Shown here: positions 16,628 through 25,282 of the stretch, in pieces
How the letters are laid out: each line of letters starts with the position of its first letter
Numbering within the stretch: position 1 is the first letter of the stretch
From: Actinomycetes bacterium
Lineage (GTDB): Bacteria; Actinomycetota; Coriobacteriia; Coriobacteriales; Eggerthellaceae
DNA length: 64,000 nucleotides
NCBI GenBank assembly: GCA_023394615.1
Contig: JAEXAI010000022.1
Coordinates: 1-64,000 of the forward strand
Reading direction: 5' to 3'
Translations under genes and position numbers: made by a program
Notes under the pieces: model-generated
Seen by the model: only the letters and a program-made list of their open reading frames with translations
Told to the model about the DNA's origin: nothing
Databases searched by the model: none

Positions 16628-17605
16628 CTAGTTGCCGGCCTGATGATGGAATGCGGGCGTATCGTGCGTGAGCACGCCGAAGGAGTATCCCTGTGCGCGC
16701 AAGTCGTCGATAACACCGGGTAGCGCATCTACGGTTGTGCTCTTTTTCGAACTGTCATGCATCAGCACGCAGATGCGCTGTGCTCCGCTTGCGCCTTCCA
16801 TCACATTGTTGTGAATGTAGCTGACCTCGGCGGGCTGAGGTGTGGAATCACCGCCGGAAACGTTCCAGTCGAAATACTGATAGCCCGCAGCGGGCACGCT
16901 TTGCGTCAGGCGCGTCATGATGCCAGAGCTGTAACTTGCCGAAACGGTGTTAGATGTGCCACCTGGGAAGCGCACAATGTTCACCGAATGACCCAGTTGC
17001 GCGGTCACGGCATCCTGTATAGCGGCGAGGTCTTGGAAATAGGCGGCATCCGACGAATAAATTTGTGCGTAATCGTGCGAATAAGTATGCAAACCAACGG
17101 CGCATCCCGCGGCTTCTTCGTCCTTCACCATAGAAAGCATGTCAGACGTGCCCTTCACGAAGAACGTGGCGACGGCGTCTTTTTCCTTGAGCACCTTCAA
17201 TATGCCCGCCGTATTGGCCGAGGGGCCGTCATCAAAGGTCAGGTAGCAGATTTTCGCGGTAGCGTCGCCTGCGGCGATGCGTGCTTCGATATCGTTAGTC
17301 TGCGTGGTGCGATCGCTGTTTCCCGTTGCGCTTGTTGCGGCGGATGACGGAGAGGTCGCAGTGTTTTCGGGTTCGGGAACGTCGTTCACGATTTCAGGGA
17401 CTGAATCGGCAATTGTTTGCGGTGCTTCTTGCGCGTTGTCGGTAGAAGCATCTGCAGCCACGCACGAACCAAGTAAAACGGTGATGCAAAGCGCAAGTGT
17501 AACAGCAAAAAAACGTGTCAGTAGGACGGGTCGTTTGACACGTCCTCTGCGACGAGGGCGCGATTCATAACGCAGGTTGCTTTTCTGCGCAGATGCCCGA
17601 TTCAT
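16628..17605 (-). CDS. Polysaccharide deacetylase (NodB domain), secreted or lipid-anchored
   Basis: 325 aa from the ATG at 17605, which has GAGGG six bases upstream (an ATG at 17620 has none). After a basic N-terminus, a hydrophobic segment ends LLGSCVAADAS, resembling a lipobox. A Ser/Thr-rich spacer leads to the NodB domain: YLTFDDGPS (motif 1, metal Asp), GLHTYSHDY (motif 2, metal His), RFPGGTSN (motif 3), and near the end VLMHDS (motif 5 His). Expected to deacetylate peptidoglycan or another GlcNAc polymer outside the membrane. Codons for the N-terminal RGRVKRPVLLTRF overlap a REP-like repeat. Confidence 0.88.
   Translation of the reverse strand: MNRASAQKSNLRYESRPRRRGRVKRPVLLTRFFAVTLALCITVLLGSCVAADASTDNAQEAPQTIADSVPEIVNDVPEPENTATSPSSAATSATGNSDRTTQTNDIEARIAAGDATAKICYLTFDDGPSANTAGILKVLKEKDAVATFFVKGTSDMLSMVKDEEAAGCAVGLHTYSHDYAQIYSSDAAYFQDLAAIQDAVTAQLGHSVNIVRFPGGTSNTVSASYSSGIMTRLTQSVPAAGYQYFDWNVSGGDSTPQPAEVSYIHNNVMEGASGAQRICVLMHDSSKKSTTVDALPGVIDDLRAQGYSFGVLTHDTPAFHHQAGN
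17513..17543. repeat. REP-like palindrome inside the deacetylase coding region
   Basis: ACGTGTCA (17513-17520) and TGACACGT (17536-17543) flank GTAGGACGGGTCGTT. 25 bp (17519-17543) are the exact reverse complement of 57898-57922. Confidence 0.75.
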
Positions 17606-18078
17606 GTTTCCCTCTTTCATGACGCCGCATGGCTGCGGCCATATTCTCCCCTGATGAGTTTCTCGCGCTCTACGTTAAAGGCAAACTGCATAAACGTCAA
17701 CCGCTCAGAGTGCTTAAATGCTGTAAATGAGTCACAGTCGCGACCTTTGAAGCAGAGGCGAGTGAATCATCCATGTATCGACTCGAAAAAGTACAGGAAT
17801 CGACGCTTTCCTAGCTTCCTTCACTACTCGTTGTTTCGCTTTTTTAAACAGTCATTCGGATATAAAAGAGAGCAGATGCTCACCGTGCGCGACAGGGCGT
17901 ATCCGGTTAGTTGTGTGTGACTTGTGGCAGCGATGTCGGCTGAGCGTGAACTGGGTGTGCGCCTTGCGCGGGGTCTGGCGTGCGTGCCCCCTGTATGCCC
18001 GAGTCTTTCGCTATTCTATGCCACGGTAATTTCCCGGAAACGACGAACAAACACACCAACCGGTTGAAAGGATACCCT
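17606..18078. other. 473-bp gap with a hairpin near the deacetylase start
   Basis: GCCGCA (17624-17629) and TGCGGC (17634-17639) form a small hairpin in the deacetylase 5' leader. The rest must carry both divergent promoters; I recognise no gene or further repeat. Confidence 0.45.
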
Positions 18079-18840
18079 TTGAAACGCACTATCGTTGCGG
18101 CATGCTTTTGCATGCTCTTTCTTGTTGCAGGCATTGTCCCCTCAGCTTCAGCGCAAGAGTCGTTAGCCCATGCAGCTACATCGACAATCGAAATATCTTC
18201 CATAGACAACGCCAACGTGTTGACGAAGCGCGTGGCCGACCAAGAAAAGACCATGCAGGCAGAACAGGCTGTGAAGCAGGGGCAGGCAGACGACACTCAA
18301 CTAGCTACCAGCGCAATCGCAAGCACAACTATCGAGATTGCATCGCCAAAGACCGCACCCACCGCTTCTGCCGCAGCAACGACTACTGATAAGGTGCTTT
18401 CCTACAGCGCGACTGCGATTGAGGCAGTGGGCACGCAGGAAACTACCGGCCACTCCGTCTGCTGTCCTGGGTTTGCATGCGCCTATGCCGACGCCGTTTT
18501 GGACGGCACAGTGAATGACCATTCATATTATGGTTGCGGATGCTGCATGTGGACCGATTGGGGCGGAGGCGATTCATCGTATCGCAGCGTGGGCAGCGAT
18601 ACCCAGCTTTTGCGAGAGGCCTACGACCAGATATCATCCGGGAGACCTACGGTTATCCACGTGAGCGCCTCCTACGGCGAGCATTGGATCGCCCTAATCG
18701 GTTATACAGGTGCGCTAGATCCCGACAATCTCACGCTCGACAACTTCATCGCACTTGATCCGTGGGATGCCTCGCAAGTGGTTGCAGGCGGGTCGTTTTC
18801 TCTCTATGGTGACGGATGCGAGCACATTTCAGCGCGATAG
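18079..18840 (+). CDS. Secreted peptidase C39-like (papain-fold) protein
   Basis: 253 aa from the TTG at 18079, which has GAAAGGA upstream; the product then starts with a clean signal peptide (KRTIVAACF... to PSASA). An ~100-residue Ala/Thr-rich linker precedes a C-terminal domain with CCPGFACAYADAVL (Cys/Asn-region candidate nucleophile), CGCCMWTDWGG, RPTVIHVS...HWIALIGY (candidate catalytic His) and LDPWDA (Asp/Trp). This order fits the bacteriocin-processing C39-like superfamily. Cysteine-rich (at least six Cys in the domain). It lies just upstream of the Tad cluster; a role in pilus or surface-protein processing is only a guess. Confidence 0.65.
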   Translation: MKRTIVAACFCMLFLVAGIVPSASAQESLAHAATSTIEISSIDNANVLTKRVADQEKTMQAEQAVKQGQADDTQLATSAIASTTIEIASPKTAPTASAAATTTDKVLSYSATAIEAVGTQETTGHSVCCPGFACAYADAVLDGTVNDHSYYGCGCCMWTDWGGGDSSYRSVGSDTQLLREAYDQISSGRPTVIHVSASYGEHWIALIGYTGALDPDNLTLDNFIALDPWDASQVVAGGSFSLYGDGCEHISAR

Positions 18841-19007
18841 TCGTTGTTTTTTGGCTGCTGCCCCCGTGCGGCTGAATTATCCTCTCATAACTAAATAGCA
18901 GCTCCTATCTGCACTGTAGGGTTTTCGATAGCTTGCCGTAAGGTTTATGCAAGGTTTTCGAAAGGCTCGTCTGCCATGCTGTCCTTCTCACAGTTGAAAG
19001 GGGAAGG

Positions 19008-19646
19008 ATGAAGCAGCGCAAAAACATGATTATTGCCGTACTATGCGGTGCCTTATGCGCGATTTGCGTGTTTGCCTATACCCAATCAGTGCGCTCCGAA
19101 TCCGACTCTGCTCGTGCGGAGGCTATGGCTCGCTACGGTGGTGATCAATTGGAGGTACTCGTTGCCACGAAGGATATATCCGCAGGCGACAAGGTCGACT
19201 CCACCAATACCACGAAGAAATTCTGGCTGGTCGATTTGCTTCCATCGGGAGCGGTTGAAAACACCTCAGAGCTTTCGAGCGTTACGGCCACCTCATCTAT
19301 AGGGGCCGGTGAGGTGCTGACCCAAAAGCGCTTCGAAGGTGAATCAGGCGGCATATCGGTACCAAAGGGCCTACAGGCAGTCAGTGTCGACGTGAAAAAG
19401 GCGCAATCGGTAGGCGATGCCCTAGAAGCGGGCATGAATGTAGACGTCTATTCCGTTGGATCCAGTGGCGCGCAGCTTTTAGCATCCGATGTCTTGGTGC
19501 TGGCCCAAGGCGCTTCGTCTGGGTCGCAGAAATGGGTCACGTTGGCGATTCGCTCCGAACAGGTTCAGGAAGTGATTGCGACCACGCAGAAAGCGGAATT
19601 GTATCTGACTTTGCCAGGGTCGTACGGGGAAGGGAAGGACTCATGA
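19008..19646 (+). CDS. cpaB: Tad pilus assembly protein CpaB/RcpC-like (SAF domain)
   Basis: 212 aa. An N-terminal membrane anchor (MIIAVLCGALCAICVFAY) is followed by a SAF/CpaB domain: EVLVATKDISAGDKVDS and SSIGAGEVLTQKRFEGES, then KGLQAVSVDVKKAQSVGDALEAGMNVDVYSV. CpaB proteins help assemble the Flp pilus channel. The ATG follows AAAGGGGAAGG. It opens the Tad operon and overlaps the next gene by ATGA. Confidence 0.85.
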   Translation: MKQRKNMIIAVLCGALCAICVFAYTQSVRSESDSARAEAMARYGGDQLEVLVATKDISAGDKVDSTNTTKKFWLVDLLPSGAVENTSELSSVTATSSIGAGEVLTQKRFEGESGGISVPKGLQAVSVDVKKAQSVGDALEAGMNVDVYSVGSSGAQLLASDVLVLAQGASSGSQKWVTLAIRSEQVQEVIATTQKAELYLTLPGSYGEGKDS

Positions 19647-21079
19647 GTGCAGAAGTGGTGCTGTGCGCAGATAGCGCAAGCTTGCAACATCCGGAATGCA
19701 TCGGCTTGGATGATGAGGCGATTGAGGGTCAAGGATGGCTCTCGATATTCTCCGACGCCAATTTGGCTCGGGCCACGCTTCGCAACTTGCCCGGACACAG
19801 GGAGGTGTGGGTTGCGGGCAGCGATCAGGTGGGGGCCATGAACCTTGCGGCCGCCCTGAAAAACGACAGGGCCGATAGCACGATATGCTTGGTGGCGTTT
19901 CAGGGAAATGGGTCGTTGTTCAGCCGCGCATCTGCAGCGGGCATAGATCAGGTACTCGACAGGGGCGCTTTTGTGAGCAGATATGGTGCTTGCAAGCTCG
20001 CTTCCGAGCGCAGACGCGGAGTGCCTGGGGTTGCGTCAGAGCACTCTCGTTCTGCACCCGCATCAGTATCCGTCAGCGCTTCGGCGCCCGCCTCTGTTGC
20101 GACATCCGCTGATGTTGCGACATCCGTTGGTGCTGCGCTACCCACGTACGCTGCGTCGGCCGCGCCGTCGAGTGTTTCCTCGTACGCTGCGCACCCACCG
20201 CACGTGTCGCCGCCGGTCACCGCAGAGCGCGTGCGCTCCTCATTCGAGACAAGGGTGCAGAATGCCGAGCATTCGGATGCGTACGTGCTCGCTGTGGTTG
20301 GCGCTGGCGGAGGCGTGGGCAAAAGCGCCGTTGCGGCTTTGTCGGCGTGCTTCGCACAGGGCATGGGGCACAAAACGCTGCTGGTAGATGCCGACCTGCA
20401 ATTCGGTGACATGCACTATATGCTCGGCTGCGAAAAGGCACTCAGGATAGACGAAGCGATGACATCGAGTGCGCGTTTGGAGGCGTTGAAGCCGAGCGGG
20501 CGCATGCCAGCGTTGCTTGCGGCTCCCAGAAAACTGGAAAACTCCGAACAGGTGCAGACGCGTGTCGCATCCCTTATCGCTCAGGTAAAGCAGCGCTTCG
20601 ACGTAATAGTCGTGAATACCGGTCCTGCTTGGGATGAGCTTCATATGCAACTATTAGAAGCCTGCAACAATACGCTGTTCGTTATAGACCAGCGTCCATC
20701 ATCGGTGCGGGCTTGCCGGCATGCGCTGGATTTGTGCTCCCGGTGCGGCATTGCGTCGCAACCGTTCTTGTTCGCGTTGAATCGCTGTTCGCGCAATGCG
20801 CTGTTCTCGTCCATCGATGTGTCCTGCGCTTTGCGTGGCGCACACGTGATGGAAATGCAGGATGGCGGCAGCGATGTGGAAGAACTGCTGGGAGCGGGCC
20901 AGCCGCTCGATCTCATTGATTCGCATAACCCGTTTTGCGTCAGCCTGGAACACCTTTTGACGGAGGCGCTTCCTGAAAATGAAAAAGAGGGCGCTGGGGC
21001 TGTGCCGCCATTGCGTGCGAATAAAAAGCGCCATATGCCGATTATCGGTGGCAAGAGGAAGAAAGCGGCATGTCTTTAA
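19643..21079 (+). CDS. cpaE: CpaE/TadZ-like ATPase (ParA/MinD family)
   Basis: 478 aa from the ATG at 19643 (GGGAAGGA upstream; coupled to cpaB). The N-terminal ~150 aa look like a degenerate receiver domain; residues ~155-205 are an Ala/Ser/Pro-rich linker; the ATPase begins AVVGAGGGVGKSAVAAL (deviant Walker A near residues 221-230) and LLVDADLQFGDMHYML (Walker A'/switch Asp). TadZ localises the pilus machine at the membrane. It overlaps cpaF by 10 bp. Confidence 0.88.
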   Translation: MSAEVVLCADSASLQHPECIGLDDEAIEGQGWLSIFSDANLARATLRNLPGHREVWVAGSDQVGAMNLAAALKNDRADSTICLVAFQGNGSLFSRASAAGIDQVLDRGAFVSRYGACKLASERRRGVPGVASEHSRSAPASVSVSASAPASVATSADVATSVGAALPTYAASAAPSSVSSYAAHPPHVSPPVTAERVRSSFETRVQNAEHSDAYVLAVVGAGGGVGKSAVAALSACFAQGMGHKTLLVDADLQFGDMHYMLGCEKALRIDEAMTSSARLEALKPSGRMPALLAAPRKLENSEQVQTRVASLIAQVKQRFDVIVVNTGPAWDELHMQLLEACNNTLFVIDQRPSSVRACRHALDLCSRCGIASQPFLFALNRCSRNALFSSIDVSCALRGAHVMEMQDGGSDVEELLGAGQPLDLIDSHNPFCVSLEHLLTEALPENEKEGAGAVPPLRANKKRHMPIIGGKRKKAACL

Positions 21080-22394
21080 GCGAGAGGATAAAAGCCGCGC
21101 AAGACGCTTCTGCCGACGCGCGTGCGAGCGGGGATGCGGATGCGACCGCGCAGATACGCGAGCACCTGCATCTCATACTGCCGCCTGAGACCATCGCTAA
21201 AATGATGGCGGAAAGTCCCAAGCGCGCGGAAAACGAAGTTCGCAGGGCCTGCCGTACAGTGCTTGATAATGCGCCGTGGTTGCTTGAACGAGCGGAGGCG
21301 AGGGACTCCTTGATTGAGGGCGTTGTCGACGGCATCTTCGGTATGGGGCCAATCGAATCCATGCTGGCAGATGATGAGATAACCGAGATCATGGTGAACG
21401 GATCGCGCTCGGTGTACGTAGAGCGGCGAGGTTGCCTGGAGCGTACAGCGGCGGTTTTCCAAAACGACGAGCAGGTACGGGCGCTCATCGACAGGATCAT
21501 CGGTCCGCTGGGGCGGCGCATCGACGAATCGTCGCCTATGGTGAACGCGCGCCTTCCCCAAGGTCATCGTGTGAATGCGGTTATCGCGCCGCTTTCGCTG
21601 GAAGGACCGGTGCTCACTATTCGTAAATTCACCGCGAATGTGATGACTTTGGAGGAAATGGTCGAGTCGGGTTCTTTCGATGCGCAGATGACGTCGTTTT
21701 TGACATGGGCCGTGCGAGCACTAAAAACATCGCGGTGTCGGGGGGCACGGGCAGCGGAAAAACGACGCTTTTGAATGCGCTGTCATGCAAGATTGACCAA
21801 AGGGAGCGAATTCTGACCATCGAAGATTCGGCTGAGTTGCGATTTTTGGAGCACGATCACGTAATCAGGTTGGAAGCGCGTCCACGTAATGCAGAGGGTT
21901 CTGGTGAGGTGACCATTCGCGACTTGGTCACCAATGCTTTGCGTATGAGACCTGATCGAATCATCGTCGGCGAATGTCGTAGTGGCGAAGCACTCGACAT
22001 GTTGCAAGCCATGAATACGGGCCACGATGGATCGATGACCACCCTGCATGCGAATTCGCCGACAGATGCGGTGATGAGGCTCACCACGATGGTTCGCTAC
22101 GTGGCCGATTTGCCGGTGGATGTGATACAGACGCAGATAGCGAGCGCGCTTGATTGCATCGTGCAGACAGCGCGGGCGGCGGACGGCGGGCGCTACGTGA
22201 GGGAGGTGGCATCCGTTGCCTATGATTGGCAGAATCGCCGATGCTGCCTGAATCCTCTGTTCACGTGGGATGAGCGGCGAAACGTCGGCAGATGGGTGGC
22301 TGTGCCCGACTGGATCGACGAGCTGCAATACAAAGGTTTGGCAAAAGACGAGGAGGTGGAAAAATGGATGTGCGCGACGTCGCTTTCTGCATAG
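21070..22394 (+). pseudogene. cpaF: Tad secretion ATPase CpaF/TadA, interrupted by a -1 frameshift
   Basis: The first frame (21070-21774) encodes the N-terminal domain through TIRKF and SFLTWAVRALK, then runs into unrelated sequence. The second frame continues from ~21722 with KNIAVSGGTGSGKTTLLNAL (Walker A), ILTIEDSAEL, the RPDRIIVGECRSGEALDMLQAMNTGHDG Walker B/His region, and TTLHANSP, to 22394. The shift falls in the run CTAAAAAC (five A's, 21723-21727); one more A, or a -1 slip of tRNA-Lys on A-AAA, restores a single ~440-aa chain reading ...RALKNIAVSGG. Alternatively the second part could start at ATG 21705. All other Tad genes are intact, so a sequencing slip or functional frameshift is as likely as true loss. 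Confidence 0.85.
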
Positions 22395-23332
22395 CTATCG
22401 GAACGGCCTACATCGCCGCCACTCTTGGCACTCAAGCAATCATAGGCATCTTGGCGAAAAAGAAGCGCGTCGATAGGGTGCAGCAAAAGGCTGGGTCCCC
22501 CACGTTTGCGCGTCGTTTGCTGCAAAAAGGGGCGCTCCCTTTAAATCCGCTCGCCTGCGCGTTGTCGGAATTCTCCGTTGCAAAGGGCTTCTTCAATAGA
22601 CTGGCTGTATGCGCGCACTCGCGCGGGTTCGCCTGTGATGAGCAAAGCGTTGGCACGCTGTGCATCGCTGCAAGCGCGGTGATTTTCGTGTTGGGCGCGC
22701 TTATCGGTGGATGGCCCGCAGGTGCGGCTGTGGTATTGGTGGCGTTGGTCGTTGCATCGGCAGCTGCATCCCATGATAGAGAAGTGCGGGAAGATGTGAT
22801 GCGTGAAGCGCTGCCCGATGCGTTGCGAGCGATGGGAACGTGCTTTCATGCGGGCTTGTCGATACAACAGACCTTCGACCAGATGCGAAGCGAGACGCAG
22901 GGGTCCCTCTCGGATATGTTCGCACGTGCGTCCGACGAGATCCGTTTGGGCGAGCCGGTTGGAGAAGTGCTTGAAAAGTTCAGGGATACCGAGCGTATGC
23001 CTGAACTGGCATTCGTGTCCGTTGCATTGTCGGTGCAGCATAAAACAGGCGGAAGTCTACAACAGGTACTCGATTCAGCTTGCGAATCGCTGGAAAGCGA
23101 AATAGACCTGCAGCGATCGCTTCGCGTGCAGACGGCTCAGGCGCGCTTATCCGCGCGCGTGGTTACCGGCGTGACTATCGCGCTTGTGGCGGTGCTCTCG
23201 CTGCTGTCAAAGGACTTTCTCGCGCCGTTTTTTTCCAGCATCGCAGGAATGGCAATGCTCTGCGTGGCGCTTGTCATGCAGGTGTCGGGCATTGTGTGTG
23301 TGCGGCGCATGTTGCAAGTGGAGGTGGACTGA
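22364..23332 (+). CDS. tadB: Tad pilus inner-membrane platform protein TadB
   Basis: 322 aa from the ATG at 22364, which has GAGGAGGTGG upstream and overlaps the cpaF end by 31 bp. N-terminal TM (FCIAIGTAYIAATLGTQ), a central pair of TMs, then the T2SSF domain with MGTCFHAGLSIQQTFDQM and LSVQHKTGGSLQQVLDSA, and C-terminal TMs. It works with TadC as the platform driven by the CpaF ATPase. Confidence 0.88.
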   Translation: MDVRDVAFCIAIGTAYIAATLGTQAIIGILAKKKRVDRVQQKAGSPTFARRLLQKGALPLNPLACALSEFSVAKGFFNRLAVCAHSRGFACDEQSVGTLCIAASAVIFVLGALIGGWPAGAAVVLVALVVASAAASHDREVREDVMREALPDALRAMGTCFHAGLSIQQTFDQMRSETQGSLSDMFARASDEIRLGEPVGEVLEKFRDTERMPELAFVSVALSVQHKTGGSLQQVLDSACESLESEIDLQRSLRVQTAQARLSARVVTGVTIALVAVLSLLSKDFLAPFFSSIAGMAMLCVALVMQVSGIVCVRRMLQVEVD

Positions 23333-23333
23333 T

Positions 23334-24272
23334 ATGACCGACATCGTTTGGCTGATCTTTGCCTGCGCGCTTGCGTTCGCCTGTGGAGCACTGTGTTTCC
23401 GTGTGATTGACAAATCACGGAAAAAGCGTGCGCGAGTGCGCATCCTGCAAGGGAAGAGCGGCATCGATTCTGCGGATGCGGAAGACCTTCATTGTCAAGG
23501 TATATCCCGTCGGCACATTGCGCTTGCGCGTAGGCAGACGCGTGAGGAGGCGCTTTACCGCTGGAATCCCCATCTGATGAGGATTGCTTCAATCGGCATG
23601 TCGGGCTTCGACGAGAGGGCGAAGGTGGCGGGGCTCGCGCAAACCGTGTCTGCTCGAGGGTTCGTGCGTGCCAGGTTGTTGCTGTGCGCAGGGAGCACTT
23701 TAGCTTGTGCGCTTCTGGGAGCCGTTGCTTCCAGCGAGTTGTCTTTGTCGTTGGCGTGCGCTGGGGCGCTCTACGGATGGTTCTGCTTGAATTCAGCGTT
23801 TCGAAAAGAGGCGATTATGCGGCGCGATGCGCTAGAGCGCCACCTTTCCGAGGTTATCGAAGTCGTGTGTTTGGGGCTTCGAAGCGGACTTTCATTCGAT
23901 AGCTCGCTTGGCTTGTACTGCAGCTGTTTCAAAGGACCGCTGAGTGCAGAGCTCGCCTTGGCGAAAAGCCAATGGATGTCCGGGTTGGGCACCAGGGAAT
24001 CGGTGCTCAGAAGCCTGTCTGCGACCTATGATTCCCCGTTGTTTTTGCGCGTGGTGGATAACATCGTGCGTTCGATGCGTTTCGGGTCGCCTTTGGCCGA
24101 GGGTCTGGAGGTGCTGGCTGCCGAGGCCAGGCAGTGCAGGCGGGCGGCCGTGCAGGAAAAAGTGATGAAGGCACCAGTGAAGATGATGATGCCTGTGGGC
24201 ACGTTGATACTGCCTTCAATGCTGATATTGGTGCTGGGTCCTGTGCTGTTGGAGTTGGCAGAAGGCTTTTAG
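23334..24272 (+). CDS. tadC: Tad pilus inner-membrane platform protein TadC
   Basis: 312 aa from ATG 23334, one base after the tadB stop. TMs at both ends and a T2SSF-like domain (VIEVVCLGLRSGLSFDSSLGLYCSCF; GSPLAEGLEVLAAEARQCRRAAVQEK). The last TM is FLILPSMLILVLGPVLLEL-like. Paralogous partner of TadB. Confidence 0.87.
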   Translation: MTDIVWLIFACALAFACGALCFRVIDKSRKKRARVRILQGKSGIDSADAEDLHCQGISRRHIALARRQTREEALYRWNPHLMRIASIGMSGFDERAKVAGLAQTVSARGFVRARLLLCAGSTLACALLGAVASSELSLSLACAGALYGWFCLNSAFRKEAIMRRDALERHLSEVIEVVCLGLRSGLSFDSSLGLYCSCFKGPLSAELALAKSQWMSGLGTRESVLRSLSATYDSPLFLRVVDNIVRSMRFGSPLAEGLEVLAAEARQCRRAAVQEKVMKAPVKMMMPVGTLILPSMLILVLGPVLLELAEGF

Positions 24273-24297
24273 TGAAACGATACGAAGGAGGATGAAC

Positions 24298-24516
24298 ATG
24301 ATGGGAAACTCGATGGGTGACAAGATATTAGGCTGCTGGGTGCGTCTGCGGTGCGCGGCATCGACAAAATTACGTCAAACGAAGGGGCAGGGTACGACCG
24401 AATACGCGATTCTGGTTGGGGTTCTAGTAGTAATCGCTATATTGGCCATCACGATTTTTCGACCGAAACTACAGGAGCTTTGGAATGCGATTGCTGAAGG
24501 CATCAACGGTCTGTAA
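24298..24516 (+). CDS. Flp-type major pilin candidate
   Basis: 72 aa from the ATG at 24298 (AAGGAGG six bases upstream; 24301 is equally possible). A basic leader of ~30 residues ends TKG, then QGTTEYAILVGVLVVIAIL: cleavage after the Gly would place Glu at +5 and Tyr at +6, the Flp/type IVb rule. The mature part is ~40 aa, typical of Flp. Being smallest and first of the pilin-like genes, it is the best major pilin candidate. No prepilin peptidase gene is in the window. Confidence 0.85.
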   Translation: MMGNSMGDKILGCWVRLRCAASTKLRQTKGQGTTEYAILVGVLVVIAILAITIFRPKLQELWNAIAEGINGL

Positions 24517-24748
24517 GCTGCGACGATGTGGTTGCACATGCGTGTGCGACCACATGCGTGATCGCACGGGGCAATCCAGCGCGGAATTCGCCATCATCTT
24601 AGCGGCGTTTATCTGCGTCGCTATTGCCCTCGGTGCTCTGTGGCGCGTTCTGGATCAGGGTTTGTTCATCGAGCATGCTTTGATGAGCGCATCACATCAT
24701 CTGTCGAGTGTGGATGTGGGAGCGTGGGGCGATGTGCTGGCATATTGA
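24485..24748 (+). CDS. Small pilin-like (TadE-type) protein
   Basis: 87 aa. Start at ATG 24485 has AGGAG seven bases upstream and overlaps the preceding pilin gene. A 30-residue leader with Cys and Arg ends RTG, then QSSAEFAIILAAFICVAIALGAL: Gly then Glu at +5, as in pilins, followed by ~35 residues. Probably a minor pilin. Confidence 0.7.
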   Translation: MRLLKASTVCKLRRCGCTCVCDHMRDRTGQSSAEFAIILAAFICVAIALGALWRVLDQGLFIEHALMSASHHLSSVDVGAWGDVLAY

Positions 24749-25262
24749 AAATCGTTTGCGTGCAAAGGGTTTATCGCGTGCGGGTCAGGCCAGTGTGGAA
24801 GCGGCATTTCTGATTCCCGTCCTGTTCGTTTCGATGCTGCTGTTAATACAGCCGGGCATTATTTTGTATGACCGGGTGGTCATGGAGGGCGCAGCCGCAG
24901 AAGGATGCCGATTGCTCGCAACGCAGACGGAGTCAGCGGGATTCACCCAGGATCGCTGCTCTGCCTTGATAAAGCGCAGGCTGGGCGCTATCCCGCCGCA
25001 AGATCTTTTCCACATGCACCAAGACGGCTGCTCGTGGGAGATAGAGCTTGATGGCGACGAGCGGTCGGCAGAGGTAGGCGTGACCATCCGCAACAAGGTG
25101 AAACTGCTACCTCTATTCGATGGAGCGGGGACGCTGTTGGGATTGGCTGATGGGCAGGGATGTTTGAGTATAGAAGTGGTGAGGCGGGCGCAGACTCAGC
25201 CCGAATGGGTGCAGAAGGGAAAAGGCATAGACCCGCAAGCTTGGACGGGTGCACGCGATTAG
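24732..25262 (+). CDS. tadE: TadE-like minor pilin
   Basis: 176 aa from ATG 24732 (start uncertain; 24708 possible), overlapping the preceding gene. The motif SRAG/QASVEAAFLIPVLFVSMLLL has Gly before and Glu at +5, the TadE signature, followed by a ~130-aa soluble domain with paired cysteines. Likely a pseudopilin of the Tad machine. Confidence 0.8.
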   Translation: MCWHIENRLRAKGLSRAGQASVEAAFLIPVLFVSMLLLIQPGIILYDRVVMEGAAAEGCRLLATQTESAGFTQDRCSALIKRRLGAIPPQDLFHMHQDGCSWEIELDGDERSAEVGVTIRNKVKLLPLFDGAGTLLGLADGQGCLSIEVVRRAQTQPEWVQKGKGIDPQAWTGARD

Positions 25263-25282
25263 CGAAGGGGGGGGAGGAAACT

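Noticed and set aside
19532..19642. Upstream extension of the CpaE-like protein
   Set aside because: It would overlap cpaB by more than 110 bp; ATG at 19643 has a good ribosome site and an ATGA overlap.
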